Source: Fagopyrum homotropicum (taxonomy: Eukaryota; Streptophyta; Magnoliopsida; Caryophyllales; Polygonaceae). From it: a stretch of DNA of 64,000 nucleotides. Below, piece after piece: positions 23,342 to 34,465 of this stretch (its first letter is position 1; the number at the start of each line of letters is the position of its first letter). A program made the translations under genes and the position numbers. Location: the NCBI GenBank assembly GCA_033239125.1, contig BSWB01000001.1, positions 23,463,501-23,527,500 on the forward strand, in the 5' to 3' direction. The notes under the pieces are model-generated. The model was not told where the DNA came from. It saw nothing but the letters and a program-made list of their open reading frames with translations, and searched no databases.

Positions 23342-24882
23342 AACCTATAAGAAATAAATTTTTTTAATATAAATCAACGCCTAATTAATGGCAGAATGTG
23401 AACCGTGAGACCGCCGTTATAAGGCCAATTGTGTTAGCATATGAATTATTTATTTATTGTATTACAATTAAAGTGACTTCACTCTAAATTATTATTTGAA
23501 ATTTATATATTTTTTTACCCTAATACTTCTTTTTTAGTAATCTTTTTTATATGTTAAACATTTTTAGAAATCTTCTTCAAAAACAACTCCATCCGTGATG
23601 TGATCCATCAAAGCTAAAAAATTCTCAATGGGGCAATTTTGGTAACTATGCCTCTTTGAAAAATTATAGTAGTAACTAGGCTTTTAATATTTCAATCTTC
23701 TTCAAAAACATTTTTAGTAATCTTTTTTATATGTTAAACATTTTTACCCTAATACTTCTTTTTTATTTGCCTTGATCGGGGACATACATATTTTACTTAT
23801 GTTTTCCCATAACTCATAGTGTACCCTCTTCAACATTAGAGGATTACAAAATGAACGTTCAATCTTGTTACGGTGAGAGTTCATGGTGTCATGCAAGTTT
23901 TACCGAGATCTAAAACAATACCGTATGTGTTTATCTAATCCTATATACATAAATGTATAAAATTATAATCGTAGATAAAAGTTCAATGCAATGAAATAAC
24001 TTAATGGTTTGCCGATATTTCTTTACTGTATTAATATCGGTTTGGAATTTTGCTCTTGCACAAAGGATAAATGAATCGGTGGTCGGATGAGTACAATAAG
24101 GTGTATCATAGAATATGTTAGAGGTTGTATGTTTCACAAGTTCAAACACTTAATCGATGTACACCTCTATTAATTTCCCCTCATTATTAGAATTTTTTAT
24201 ACTTGTAAAAAGAGATTTCAATACACAATTTTACCACAAACACCCTATTTGTAGCATAACAACGTTGAAAAACTAAACGACAATGATTTATCATAATCGG
24301 TCAACGGCATACGTGTTGAAAATGATCATTATACCACTTTCAAAATCGAAGTTAAAAGTTTAAAACAAGAAAACAATCGATCATTAATTATAAAAAGTAT
24401 TGAATTTTTTACATATCTACTATAGTTCAAAAATCTTGACATATCATACATACTTTTGTTATAAGTAGCCATGATTGTTTATGTCTAAACATTATTATTG
24501 GATGAAAGGTGGCAGGAACTCAGAAAAATGACCGATACTTACATAAGAATTATGCTCCCCCGCGAATTTGAGAGTGAACATGACTGATACTTACATAACA
24601 ACTTAATAAGGATTCACAACGATTCAATCAAAGACTCTTTTTTGATTGAATATGAATAAATAAAACGAAAACTTTATAAACGAAGTAACGAGTATCTCAC
24701 AATGTATGTGGACGAAATAATCAATTAATCATTTCTTGAATTCTCGGCCCCTATGTGTCCTTAAATAGCCGAGATTCCTAATAAAATAAAATAATAAAAT
24801 AATCCTACAAAATATAGGATAAAAAAAGAACTTTTAGAGCTTTGAAGGTATTAAAATAAACTAACTATAATATCATCTAGAT
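23342..24882. other. AT-rich non-coding DNA with a rearranged duplication
   Basis: No gene seen. A segment with AGTAATCTTTTTTATATG, a TTTTTACCCTAATACTTC block and TCTTCTTCAAAAAC occurs at about 23509-23590. It recurs in rearranged order at 23692-23770, suggesting local duplication. Confidence 0.5.
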
Positions 24883-25260
24883 TTAATGAAAATCTCGACT
24901 AGATTCTTCCTTGATTCCTTGATCATCTTCACACATGTATAACTCTTCCACAATGGACATCAATGTTACTAAAGAAGACTTAGACACAAATAGATCACCA
25001 ATGGTCTCCTTAGAGGTTAATGATGTCAACAAACTAGAAACCTCTTCTTGAATGGTTCTTGATCTTGATCTAGTTATAGATTCTTCCATGATAGGACTTG
25101 TGAATGATGAAGACTCCTTCTCCTTCAATGCTCTTGCTCTTGGTCTAGTGATAGGTCCATGTATAGTATGAGGTGTTGGGGATGGTCCCTCATCATGTTG
25201 CTCAATTACAAAAAGGAAACTTAGGGCCCTCATCACAAATAGGTTCAAAAAGACAAACAT
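24883..25260 (-). CDS. Unrecognised open frame with retroelement-like GPITR.RARAL motif
   Basis: This 125-codon frame has a hydrophobic start (FLNLFVMRALSFLF), then HGPITRPRARALKEKE and a second similar block, EESITRSRSRTIQEE. Motifs of the form GP(I/M)TR.RA...QE occur near the polyprotein ends of some plant gypsy elements, which is the only hint of origin. No retroviral domain is adjacent. It may be a retroelement remnant or a chance frame. Confidence 0.25.
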   Translation of the reverse strand: MFVFLNLFVMRALSFLFVIEQHDEGPSPTPHTIHGPITRPRARALKEKESSSFTSPIMEESITRSRSRTIQEEVSSLLTSLTSKETIGDLFVSKSSLVTLMSIVEELYMCEDDQGIKEESSRDFH

Positions 25261-25824
25261 AATCCATCAAAGTAGCAGCTTCATTTTTACAAAAACATAG
25301 TGCTCACCGGTTAAAGAATTTGTTCAAGCATTACTTTGGGGGTAGAATTTCTCAGTAGCATTTGGAGTGACAACCAGTTTTAAGAGAAGATAGACTCATT
25401 TTAGTCCAGGGATAGTTTAACGAATAATGCTCATAAAACATTCTTCTAAACATATCAGTACATTTAGAATGGTAATCTTTAAACGATAAAGAACATATTT
25501 CATTCAAGGCATAGGGAAAGGTTATTTCAACAAACACGATAAGACAAAATAGGGTTAGAGAACACTTGAAAGTGGTTCTAGTAATCCAACTTCTTGTGGT
25601 TTTTGGGGTTTCGGTATCAAGATTTGGGGAAAGTGTTAATAGCCATCTTCCACATGAGAGATGACTTAGTTCTTTTGTTATAGTTGGTGATTTTATTTCC
25701 AGATTCAAAGATGGGTGAGAGAGATCCAACCTTGGGGATCTGCCACCGCCAAGAGCATGTTCTCCTCGTCGTTCTTTGTGTGATTCCCTTGTGAAAAAAG
25801 CTTGGATAGGACGACCTAACTCGG
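25261..25824 (-). other. Target region of the outer Athila element; unrecognised minus-strand frame
   Basis: A minus-strand open frame of about 160 codons (25352-25837) reaches the insertion point. Its first codons come from the retrotransposon LTR. On the far side (48945 onward) the minus strand also reads open for a short way, so the insertion may have split an older coding sequence. I recognise no domain. The five bases CTCGG at 25820-25824 are the left target duplication. Confidence 0.35.
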
Positions 25825-27427
25825 TGATAGCATGCATTATAGTCTATATTTTGGGATTGGTTTGGACGTTTTATCTTCATAAATCTGCATGCATGGTTGT
25901 AAATTCTTGATCATTATGTCGTTTTGTTTACCTTTGCAAGAATCAAGGTCCACACCTAGTTTTGTTGTAATTGTAGGGAAAATGGCATGTTTTGGAGCGA
26001 TATGGAGCCAAGGGATTTAAGGAGTCGTTGGAGCTACATTATGGAGCTACAAGGAAAGCATAAGAACCATGGAAGTTGGATAAAGATTTGATATTGGACC
26101 AATTTTGAGAGATTTGCACATAGATGAAGATCATCTCGGTTGACCCCAAGATCACCTCGGCCGAGATGCTTCGTTGGGCCTGGATCAAGACGCACGGCCC
26201 ATGGCCCATGAGATCTTTTATTTTTGGCAAGTGGTTTTCCTATAAATTGGAAGATATTTTTTGGATGGAAGGATGTCTAGTTAACTGATTAGTTTGGAAG
26301 ATTGAAGATATCCCAAGGAAGGAAGGAAGTTGGCTTTGAAGTAAAAGTTGAAGTCTTTGAAGGAAGTTGTAAGGTTTCTTAAGAACCTTGATTGTTGTCT
26401 TTTGATTTGTTGTTGAGGAACACAGTTTGCTAATTGTTTGGATTGATTGTTTGTTTGATTGACTGGTTATTGAGACCTTTGTGTTAAGGTTTTTTTGTTT
26501 GATTATTTCTTCCTTCATATATTTGTTTGTTATTATCATGATGATTATTGACTAATTCCTCTTGCGATTCTAGGGTGATTGGCTGAAAGTTGTGGGAAAG
26601 ACGATGAAAGAATGAGCCTTTACCTTAGTGGACCTTGAAAGCTTGAGCCATAACCTTAGTTGAACCTCACCTCGGTTGGTTCATAAAACACCTCGACCGA
26701 GGTCGATATGAACTGAGCGAGGCGTGAACCAAATCTGATCCAAACATGAGTTTAATTTTAGTTTGCCAAATTCTATCCTTGTTGTACCTTTCTTGGTCCA
26801 TACGCAAGCCTAGGATGAGACTTACCCGGTGATTCCTTTGCTTGTTTACCTATGATGATGAGTGTTAGGTAATAAAGGTTTGTCCTTTATTAGGGTTTGA
26901 GTGTGCCATCATCCTACGTTTGTGAGTTAGCTTAAGACTTACCCGGTAAAGGTTAGTTCTATCCCCTTAGGTGGTGTGTTGGTTTGAGATTATAGTTCCT
27001 TTCCTTAGTTCCTTGAGACTTACCCGGTGAGAGGATCTACGGTTTTGGACTGTGAGTAGTGAGACTTGCCCGGTGATCTATTTCCAGCTTAGAAATACCT
27101 TCCCTTGCAAACCTCAGCTTTGTCCACATAACCTTAGAAATCTTGAGTCGGAACCACAACTGGATGCTTTGACCTCTAGAATCTGCATTTTCTTTATCTG
27201 ATTATTACATCATCTTTTTTATCTTTGCTTTGTTGCTTGCTTTTGATTGACAAACTAATTATTACCGTGCTTGATTTCACCATAGTCCCTGTCTTCGACC
27301 CTGGAGTATTTGCCGTTATTACAATTGATCCGTACACTACGGGTTCGCATATTGTTGCAGGCTTATATTGTAGGTTATAAAATTAAAGCTATTTCGTTCA
27401 TATTTCACACACGTCTGAGGACGAACA
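25825..27427 (+). repeat. 5' LTR of outer Athila element
   Basis: This 1603-bp LTR closely matches 47327-48944. It holds two paired palindromic motifs (CTCGGCCGAG at 26156-26165 and CCTCGACCGAGG at 26691-26702), a TATA box (26241), and several ACTTACCCGGTGA phrases between 26820 and 27090. Confidence 0.93.
26241..26247 (+). promoter_or_regulatory. TATA box of outer LTR
   Basis: TATAAAT follows TTTTCC in the middle of the LTR and is kept in the 3' LTR (near 47752). It is the likely core promoter that sets the U3/R border. The call rests on motif and position only. Confidence 0.55.
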
Positions 27428-27433
27428 AGTTTT

Positions 27434-27450
27434 TGGCGTCGTTGCAGGGA
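27434..27450 (+). promoter_or_regulatory. Primer-binding site of outer Athila element
   Basis: TGGCGTCGTTGCAGGGA lies six bases after the LTR. It is a slightly changed form of the TGGCGCCGTTGCCGGGGA site usual in Athila elements (recalled as an aspartate-tRNA-type primer). Confidence 0.7.
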
Positions 27451-27555
27451 CTTGGTCAAGACCAAGTCAGGTATTTGGTTGTCTTTTAGGGCCGTTGCCC
27501 TTGTTGCTATTGATTACTTTACTTGAGTGATTTCGCATGATCTTTATTTAGGTTT

Positions 27556-28895
27556 ATGCGAAGAACTCGTGTTGGGAAAGAGATCGTTCCTTACGATCCT
27601 GAACCAGAAAAGACGTACAAGAGAAAATTGAAAGAAGCTAAGATGGTTGAACAAGATAATCAATATCTTGAGGCGGAATTAAAGATGCATTAGAACAACT
27701 TCGGCTAAGTAATGAAGCTTTACAATGAGAAAGAGAGGAAGCTCGCGCAAGAACGGAAGAGATCCGAGCTGACATGGAAGAACTGCAAGCTCATATTCTA
27801 CCTCGACCGAACCCAATTATCGGACCGAGTCAGAATCCTGACCCAGTTGCACCGGTCGAGATACCTCCACCACCACCACCTCGGTTGCCGGCTAGGGTTG
27901 ACCGAGGTAACTTGTTCGCTGGAGAACCGCAAACCCTAGGTCAAAGGATGGACCCGAATCAACAAGTGCGGCGTCGTGGAGTTAATCTAGGAGATACAGC
28001 TAAGCATGACTACGAGCTTCGACCTCAAGTCCTCACAATGATTCGACAATGTCAATTTGGAGCAATGGAAGAGAATCTCCATCTCAACACTTGTGAAATT
28101 ATGAGATTCTTATGGAGACTTTGAGACCATCAAGAGTGGAGAACAATAACTACAAGCTAATGCCTTTCTACTTCTCCTTGAAAGACAAGGCGCTTGCTTG
28201 GTATCAATCTCTTCTAGCTGGAAGAGTTAACACGTGGGAAGAGATGGCTACGGAGTTTCTCACAAAGTTCTTTCCCCAATCAAAAACTGCGGAGTTAAGG
28301 GGTAAGATTAATTCTTTTTTTATGAAGGATAGAGAAAGTTTGTTCAAGTCATGGGAAAGGTTCAAGGACCTTTTGTTGGATTGCCCTCACCATGGAATTC
28401 CGAAGATTGAGTTGCTAGAGATCTACTTCAAGGGTTTGGATGAGGAAACTCGATTCAAACTCCAATCACTTTCTGCTGACACTTTAATAGATACACCGGT
28501 TGATGAAGCTTGGGAGTTTGTTGACAAGCAAGTTTTACACATGGAGAAGTACTCCCATCGAAGGGTTAAAGATGGAGTGAAACGAGTTGGATTTCCGTAT
28601 CTGAATTTTACTAGTTCAAGTGTTGCTCAACTCACCACCCTCAACAATGAAGTCAAAGCTTTAAAGGAGCTTTTATTAGCTCAAACTAAGGGAGCCTCCC
28701 AGGAGCAAGATGTTTGATACTTGGGGAAAGGAAACTATCAAGGGCCAAGGAATAACAATTACAACAACAACAGAAATTTCAACAACAATTGGAGATCAAA
28801 TCAACAAAATTCTATTAACCCTTATTCTCACGTTGAAAGTGCTCCAACTCCCCCATCTTCTTCTTCTTCTATTCCATTGAAGAGTCAAGAGCCGT
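27556..28895 (+). pseudogene. Outer Athila gag, N-terminal part, frameshifted and interrupted
   Basis: The capsid precursor starts at ATG 27556 (MRRTRVGKEIVPYDPEPEK). A frameshift near 27690 moves it to the frame of a coiled-coil-like Glu/Arg-rich part and a Pro-rich linker (IPPPPPPRLP). A second frameshift near 28110 leads to the capsid domain: FYFSLKDKALAWYQSL, FLTKFFPQSKTAELR, ESLFKSWERFKDLLLDCPHHG. A TGA at 28715 is followed in frame by an Asn-rich segment. The frame is cut at 28895 by the nested element and continues at 37483. A partial duplicate of its last 380 bp lies at 35584-35960. Confidence 0.85.
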
Positions 28896-30419
28896 TGATA
28901 GGTGATGGAATCATTATCATTTAGGGTAGTTTTTAGAGTCTATTTATTGCATTAGTGTCGTTTTATGCTACTAACTCCTTGGTCCAGAAGAAGAAGACTA
29001 AAAGAAGCTAAAGAAGGAGTTATAAGCACTTAGGAGTGAAGATCGATCACAAAGAAAAGCTTATGTTGCCTCACCGCCCCAACGGGTCCTTGCAGCCGCC
29101 TCTACGGATGACGTTTTCCACTGGAGCGCTCTCTGCGTCTTCGCCAACGCCTGCCATGAAGTATGCCACCGCCCCTGCACCACTCCTTGGCGCGCCTGCG
29201 GTGACCTGCCCTGAATAAATGAAGACAAGCTCTCCTGCGTCTCCCACTGCATCCCTGCCTGCACCTCAACCTGGGAGCTGGAAGGCGAAGAGGCTGTATC
29301 ACCGCCCCTGCGTCGACATAGGGACGCCCCAGCGGCTTGGCATCAGAAACATCAGGAAGGCGAAAGGTCAGACGTTGAAGAGCATTGAAGATCCGCCCCA
29401 GCGGAATTGTGTAGCCGCCCCAACGGCTCTGAAGAAGATCAACCGATTCTGCCTAAACCGCCCCTGCGGTTCCTGAAGGCCGCCCCTGCGGTTTAACGCC
29501 AGAAGCTTTACTCCGGCTGTTTATACCACCTTTATGGCATTTAAGGTAGTTGTTTTGGGCCGGCCATTTACTCCTATTTAGTGTCTTTTGTAGTATAAAT
29601 AGTCCTTGGTTGATTGCTAGAATCATCCATCTTATCATCTTGTTAGCCAACAAATTATCCACTTAGATTGTCTTGCTACCTTGTAATGAGTTGCTAACTC
29701 CCTTGCTACATTGGGTTGGTTTGAAGCTGCATTGTTACTTTAGTTGTAAGTTCTTTATAATATAAGTTTTCATTCAGTAATACTTTGTGTCTCCTTGATC
29801 TCCATTGTCTAATTGCATGTTTACTATTGCTTGAGATTGATCACCTTAGGTTCTAAAGTGCATGTAAACAACTAGGATTAATTGGTTCCGGGTTCGGGTC
29901 TTTAATCTAGTAGCAACTTTAAGTAATAACGGGTTGTGATTACTTAAAGAAAAGGAACACAAATATAAAGATAAGTTTAACGGTTTTAATCTTCTCTTTA
30001 TATCCCTTAGTCTTTGTTTGAAAGCTAACTTGTTACTTGTTCTTGTAGGTTTACGGAACACTAACCTGTTAAGTTGTGTTGATGCCGGTTGGCTCAACAC
30101 ATATATACGATCGAGATGGGAGATTACTTGAAAACTTGTAAAAGGAACTCACCAAAGTAGCAATTGCATGCTTAGAATCAACCTAGTGTAGATTCATCCA
30201 TTATTGTCTTACTTGTCGCATTAATCGTTTTTATAAGTTTTTGTGCATCAATTCAACTAAACCCACCTTGTGTTACTTGTCACTATAATCGATAATCGCA
30301 TCTAAAACACCTTAACTCTCTTGGGTTCGACCCTTACTTAATCACTATACTTGTTCTTAGTGCTAAGTCGGGATTTACTTTTGATTGGGTATAGACGACC
30401 ATAGAAATACCGTTTGTCA
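28896..30419 (+). repeat. LTR A (5' LTR of nested element)
   Basis: The 1524-bp LTR runs TGATAGGTGATGG...TTTGTCA. It contains a GC-rich segment (29070-29495) with six exact CCG-N6-CGG sites and several near-misses, a TATA box at 29594, and a 3' half identical in layout to LTR C. It is more similar to LTR C than to LTR B by eye. Confidence 0.92.
29594..29602 (+). promoter_or_regulatory. TATA box of nested-element LTR A
   Basis: TATAAATAG sits 100 bp after the last CCG-N6-CGG site and is conserved at 35162-35170 (LTR B), 36650-36658 (LTR C) and, on the minus strand, 61074-61082 in the third Athila-like element. Conservation across diverged LTRs supports a core promoter. Confidence 0.75.
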
Positions 30420-30423
30420 ATTT

Positions 30424-30441
30424 TGGTGCCGTTGCCGGGGA
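30424..30441 (+). promoter_or_regulatory. Primer-binding site of nested element
   Basis: TGGTGCCGTTGCCGGGGA starts five bases after LTR A and is one base different from the usual Athila TGGCGCCGTTGCCGGGGA site. Confidence 0.8.
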
Positions 30442-30489
30442 GTGTTAGTGTTTTATTGTTATTATTGATTATTGGTTTGAACCAATTTT

Positions 30490-31776
30490 ATGGTTCAAAC
30501 CCGTGCTACTAATTCCGGCTTTGCTTCTTTTGATCCAAAAATTGAGATGACGCACATCCGGCAACGAAGACAACAACAACTTCAACAAGAGATGGCTGAC
30601 CGTACTCTTCGTCAACTTACGCAGCCCACCTTGGCTCAAAACCCTCTTGCGGTCACTATACCGGCACTAGGGGAAGGAGTCAACTTTGAGCTCAAGCCGG
30701 GCCTCATTCACTTGCTCCCATCCTTCCATGGGCTAAGTGGTGAAGACCCCATCAAGCACCTTGGAAAGTTCCATACCATATGTATGAGCATGAAGCCGGC
30801 CAACATTACCGAAGAACAAATCAAGATGAGGGCATTCAGCTTCACACTCAAAGATTCGACGGATGATTGGTATTACCACCTTCCATCCGGGAGTATCGAC
30901 ACTTGGGAGATCCTTCACAAGGCGTTCTTGGAGAAATACTTTCCAGCTAAGAAGGCCAATAGCTTGAAGAAAGCTATAAGTAAGATCGAGCAAGAGGCAA
31001 ACGAAACTCTCTACGAGTACTTCGAAAGGTTTGCACGCCTCCGATCCAGCTGTCCTTTTCACGGATATTCAACTCAAGATCTAGTCTTGTACTTGTACAA
31101 TGGCTTGCTAGACAATGAAAGGAGGATCGTCGATGCGGCTTGCGGAGGTAATATTCTTAACTCTACTCCTGACCTTGCTTTGGAAAAGATACAAGAACTA
31201 GCGGAAGGAACTCAGAACTTTGGAAGGACCCCGGCTAAGGAAGGAGTTCATGCTGTGAGTTCAGGGAAGAGTGAGATTTCCACCGAGCTCGCAGAATTGA
31301 AGGAAATGGTGAAGAGGCTAACACTTATGGGAACACCGCAACAGCTCAAAGCTTGTGGAGTTTGTGCTGACCCGTATCATCCAACGGACATGTGTCCACA
31401 AGTCCAGGATGACGATGCTGAAGTAAACACAATGGGTTATGGACAACCACAACAGCAAAGACCTAGGAACGATCCCTATGCACAGAATTTCATGCCAAAT
31501 TGGCGTGACCAATAGAATTTTCGTTGGAGGGATCAACAAAACCAACAACAACAACCCCACCAAGGTAAGTATCACTCAACTGAAGATATGTTGCAGGTTT
31601 TGACTAAACACTTTGCTACTCATATCCAAACAACAGAATCTAGCATCAAGAACCTTGAGAAACAGGTTGGTCAAATGGCGGAAGTCATTACTAGAATTGA
31701 AACTAGGGCCTCCGGCGGATTACCTTCTCAAACGGTTATAAACCCAAAGGTGATGTTGGAAGAGGCGCAATCATAG
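30490..31776 (+). pseudogene. Nested-element gag, one in-frame stop
   Basis: The frame opens at MVQTRATNSGF and runs 428 codons to TAG 31776 with a single premature TAG at 31513. The capsid domain is clear: PSFHGLSGEDPIKHLGKF, FSFTLKDSTDDWYYHLP, FLEKYFPAKKANSLKKAIS, ETLYEYFERFARLRSSCPFHG. A CCHC-type zinc knuckle follows (CGVCADPYHPTDMC, near 31355-31395). The tail is Gln-rich and ends in a short coiled coil (IKNLEKQVGQMAEVI). It is close to Athila gag in order but clearly different from the outer element's gag. No protease follows. Confidence 0.9.
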
Positions 31777-32580
31777 AGGAAGAATCCCTACGTCGAGCCA
31801 ACGACGTAAAACAAAGGGGCTGCTCGGAGGCAACCCGAAGAAATAAGAAGAGGAGTTTCTGTCAAGAAAACCGCCCCTACGGCTCTAAGTCCCCGCCCCT
31901 GCGGTGACACCCTTGGCCAGCGCCGCCCCCGGCGCTGGGCCAGCGTCTGCTCACGTAGGCCACCGTCCCCGCGGTAACACCCCTACGCCCCTGCGGCGGC
32001 CACCCTTGACACGCATCCTCAGCTCCGCCCCCAGCGCTGAGGCTGCGTACCCCCTCTTCCTTGTCACCGCCCCCGCGGCGACAAACACCGCCCCTGCGGT
32101 TCAGTTAAGGAAAGAAAAAAAAATACACTTCCCAAAAATAACCTACATCTACCTCCCTCTTCACTCCCTCTCCATTCATTCTTCGAAACCAAGCCGCCTC
32201 ACCTCCCACGCCCTTGCGCCCTCCGGAAGCTCTCACCCACCACCTCATCACGCCCCTGCGCCACCTCTGGCAACCTAGTGTCGCCACCCCTTTTGCAACA
32301 CCAACCATCTCCACCACACACACACCCTCAACCCTTTCACTCTCCTCCACTGTCCCACTTCCGGCGACGTCTGCGACAGCAAGGAAGACGTAGGGAAAGC
32401 CCCATCGCCACCACCTTCGTCGAACGCCCAAATCGCTTTCTGCTCTTCGCCCGCCCCTGCGCCTGCAAGCTCCCGCCCTTGCGCCTGTTGCAGCCGCCCC
32501 TGCGTAAATCACGATAGTAGGTTCGTCTCTTGATCCAATTTCTGAACTTTCTAACTCCTTTGCTTGATTCACTGCAAGAA
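31777..32580 (+). other. GC-rich leader between nested gag and ORF-1
   Basis: This non-coding leader holds five exact CCG-N6-CGG motifs (31871, 31893, 31963, 32067, 32088), the same motif seen in the LTRs. A pyrimidine-rich run (about 32150-32190, CTCCCTC repeats) follows an A-run. Open frames here are Pro/Ala-rich on both strands because of base composition and are not called as genes. Confidence 0.6.
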
Positions 32581-33849
32581 ATGGAGAATCAAAAGAAATA
32601 TAAGTTATCAGAAGGAGAGAAGGATCGGTATAGGATTGCTCAAAGCCGGGAAGTGTATGCAACTCGGTTCCTAGACGTTCCAACATTGGAGAATTTGGGC
32701 ATGTTAGAAAGTATACAGGAATTTCTCAATAATGCCGGGCTGGGAGATTTCCTGATCAAAAGTGCTCCGACACACCCAGACCTCAACCGACAATTTATCG
32801 CTACATTCAAAATGGAAACGGAGGATCACTTGTGTGTTGGACTCTCATTCAAGTACAACAGGAAGAAGTATACATTATATTACACGCAATTGCAGGAGGC
32901 ATTAGGAGTGACCATAGCAGCTTCCGGTGACTGGTGGGAACCCATTCCGACGCCTGATTTGCTTGAGTTCTGGCAGGCAGCCACTAGGTCGGAGTTTCAT
33001 GTAGGGGGTGAGTACTCCAACAAATTCACTCACCCCTATTTGAGGCTCATCTCAAAGGTCTTCATGAGTGTCTTCTGTGGACACAAGGAGGAGAATAAGG
33101 TCGCTCTCAAGGACCTTCCATTGATATATGCTTGCCTCTCCATGAATGATTGGGTGCCGGATTGGGCATATCTCTTCCTTACCGCTCTTAAGCGGAATTT
33201 TCCTGCATTGGAAGAAGGTTTGGAGGCGCCCTTATACACTGAAGGGTTATTGAGGAGATGCAGGCTCCTCAGGAGAGACGGAGATCATCGTTTTTGGCTC
33301 TCTTTAGCAGATGAGAGTCACATCACATACCTCCCTCGACGACTTCCATTGGGAGACAAGCTCTCCGATCTATATGTACCAGCTGAACCAGTTCCTCTGA
33401 GACGGCCTCAGGTAGGTATTGTTGGGAGGTACGCAGCCGGCTCCAGCCGGGCCCACACCACTGATGAGGAGATGCCGACGGCAGGACATGATAGTCAGAC
33501 CATGGAGAGTCTGCAGGCTCAAATGACAGCTTTGACTACGCAGCACTAGGCATGGCAAACCGAGTACCAGCGGTCCACGCTTGAGCAGCAAGCGTGGCAG
33601 TCTAGTTTCGCCTCCTCCATGACCACTCACTTTGACCGCCGTCAGGATGCTTGGCAAGCAGCTCATCAGCAGCAGTTGGAGACTCAGCAGCTGACTTGGC
33701 AAGCTAGCTATGAGACTTCATTTAGAGAGAGGATGGAGGCTCAGGAGGGCCGTATCGACACTCTTCACCGCCGGCAGAAGCACTTCTTCCGCCATTTTCC
33801 TTACCCACCGGAGGAGGGTCCAGGTGGTCCATCCGGACCACCCCACTGA
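32581..33849 (+). pseudogene. ATHILA ORF-1 family protein (env-position gene) of nested element
   Basis: From ATG 32581 a frame of 422 codons runs to TGA 33847, broken only by TAG at 33547. The globular part contains HPDLNRQFIATFKMETEDH, FKYNRKKYTLYYTQLQEALG, HPYLRLISKVFMSVFCGHKE and DLPLIYACLSMNDWVPDWAYLF. These blocks also appear in the minus-strand copy at 62406-63629, and more distantly in the outer element at 41016-42337. The C-terminal third is Gln-rich, probably coiled coil (AWQ.., QQLETQQLTWQ), ending HFFRHFPYPPEEGPGGPSG. The position after gag/pol and before the purine tract is where Athila elements carry an env-like gene, but I see no signal peptide or membrane segment. Function is unknown. 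Confidence 0.8.
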
Positions 33850-33902
33850 GGGGTACATTTCTTTTCCTTCTCCCACATTTATCTTTGACTCATTTTCACT
33901 TT

Positions 33903-34448
33903 GAAGACAAAGTGTACTTCAAGTATGGGGGAGGGATATATCATTGCTTGTACAATTCATTGAGTTGCTTTGAATTTGTTTTGCATCTTTCGAATTCAGA
34001 TTGAAATTCACAAAAAAAAAGCAAGGCATGAAAATCCTTAGATAAACCGAAAACCCGAAAGGGCGGTTTAGGCAAAAAGAAGGTAGTCCGACCAATCTTA
34101 GGTTGGTGCAAAATTGGACTTGAGGGATGTGAGTTAAAGTGAGAAAAGAAGAAGTGTGGCAAGGTGAAAACCCGAAAGGGCGCCTTGGCAAAATGAGCGA
34201 CACCGAGTGTAGGTTTCCCTTCCGGTGTTTTGGCGACATAAGAAGGGGAGTCATAAGGAGGTTGTCCGGGTAGGCCACTCTTGGAGCGATAAGGATGGTA
34301 GTATTTCTTTTTCTCACATTTCCTCTCTTTTCCTTCTTTCTTTCTTGGCTTTTCTCTTGTTTTTCATTGTCTTTCTGCTTGCTCATGCTTCTTGAGGCCT
34401 TTGAGTCTAGTTGATGTCATTTGTTTTTACTCGGGACGAGTAAAAGGT
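33903..34448 (+). promoter_or_regulatory. Structured 3' UTR of nested element
   Basis: It starts with a purine tract (AAGTATGGGGGAGGG, 33920-33934) like the one at the LTR. Then come several hairpins: 34043-34070; 34085-34120 (nested AGTCC/GGACT and ACCAA/TTGGT); 34160-34187; and 34200-34228 (ACACCG/CGGTGT). A conserved block with CCACTCTTGGAGCGATAA lies near 34277-34294. The same order recurs on the minus strand at 61920-62345. Confidence 0.65.
34043..34070 (+). ncRNA. GAAA-capped hairpin with compensatory changes, copy in nested element
   Basis: A 7-bp stem TAAACCG/CGGTTTA carries an AAAA bulge and a CCC-GAAA-GGG cap. The third element has the same 28-nt fold at 62183-62210 (minus), but the stem is TAAGCCG/CGGCTTA: an A-T pair became G-C on both arms. 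A second hairpin here (34160-34187) has the same bulge and cap on a different stem, CAAGGTG/CGCCTTG. Confidence 0.65.
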
Positions 34449-34465
34449 CTAAGTATGGGGGAGTT
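34449..34465 (+). promoter_or_regulatory. Polypurine tract of nested element
   Basis: AAGTATGGGGGAG ends two bases before LTR B. It matches the tract of Athila elements and the outer element's own tract at 47310-47326. Confidence 0.75.

Noticed and set aside
31904..32686. Pro/Ala-rich frame on plus strand and 193-codon frame on minus strand
   Set aside because: They overlap the GC-rich motif leader and have no homology or domain; composition explains the open frames.
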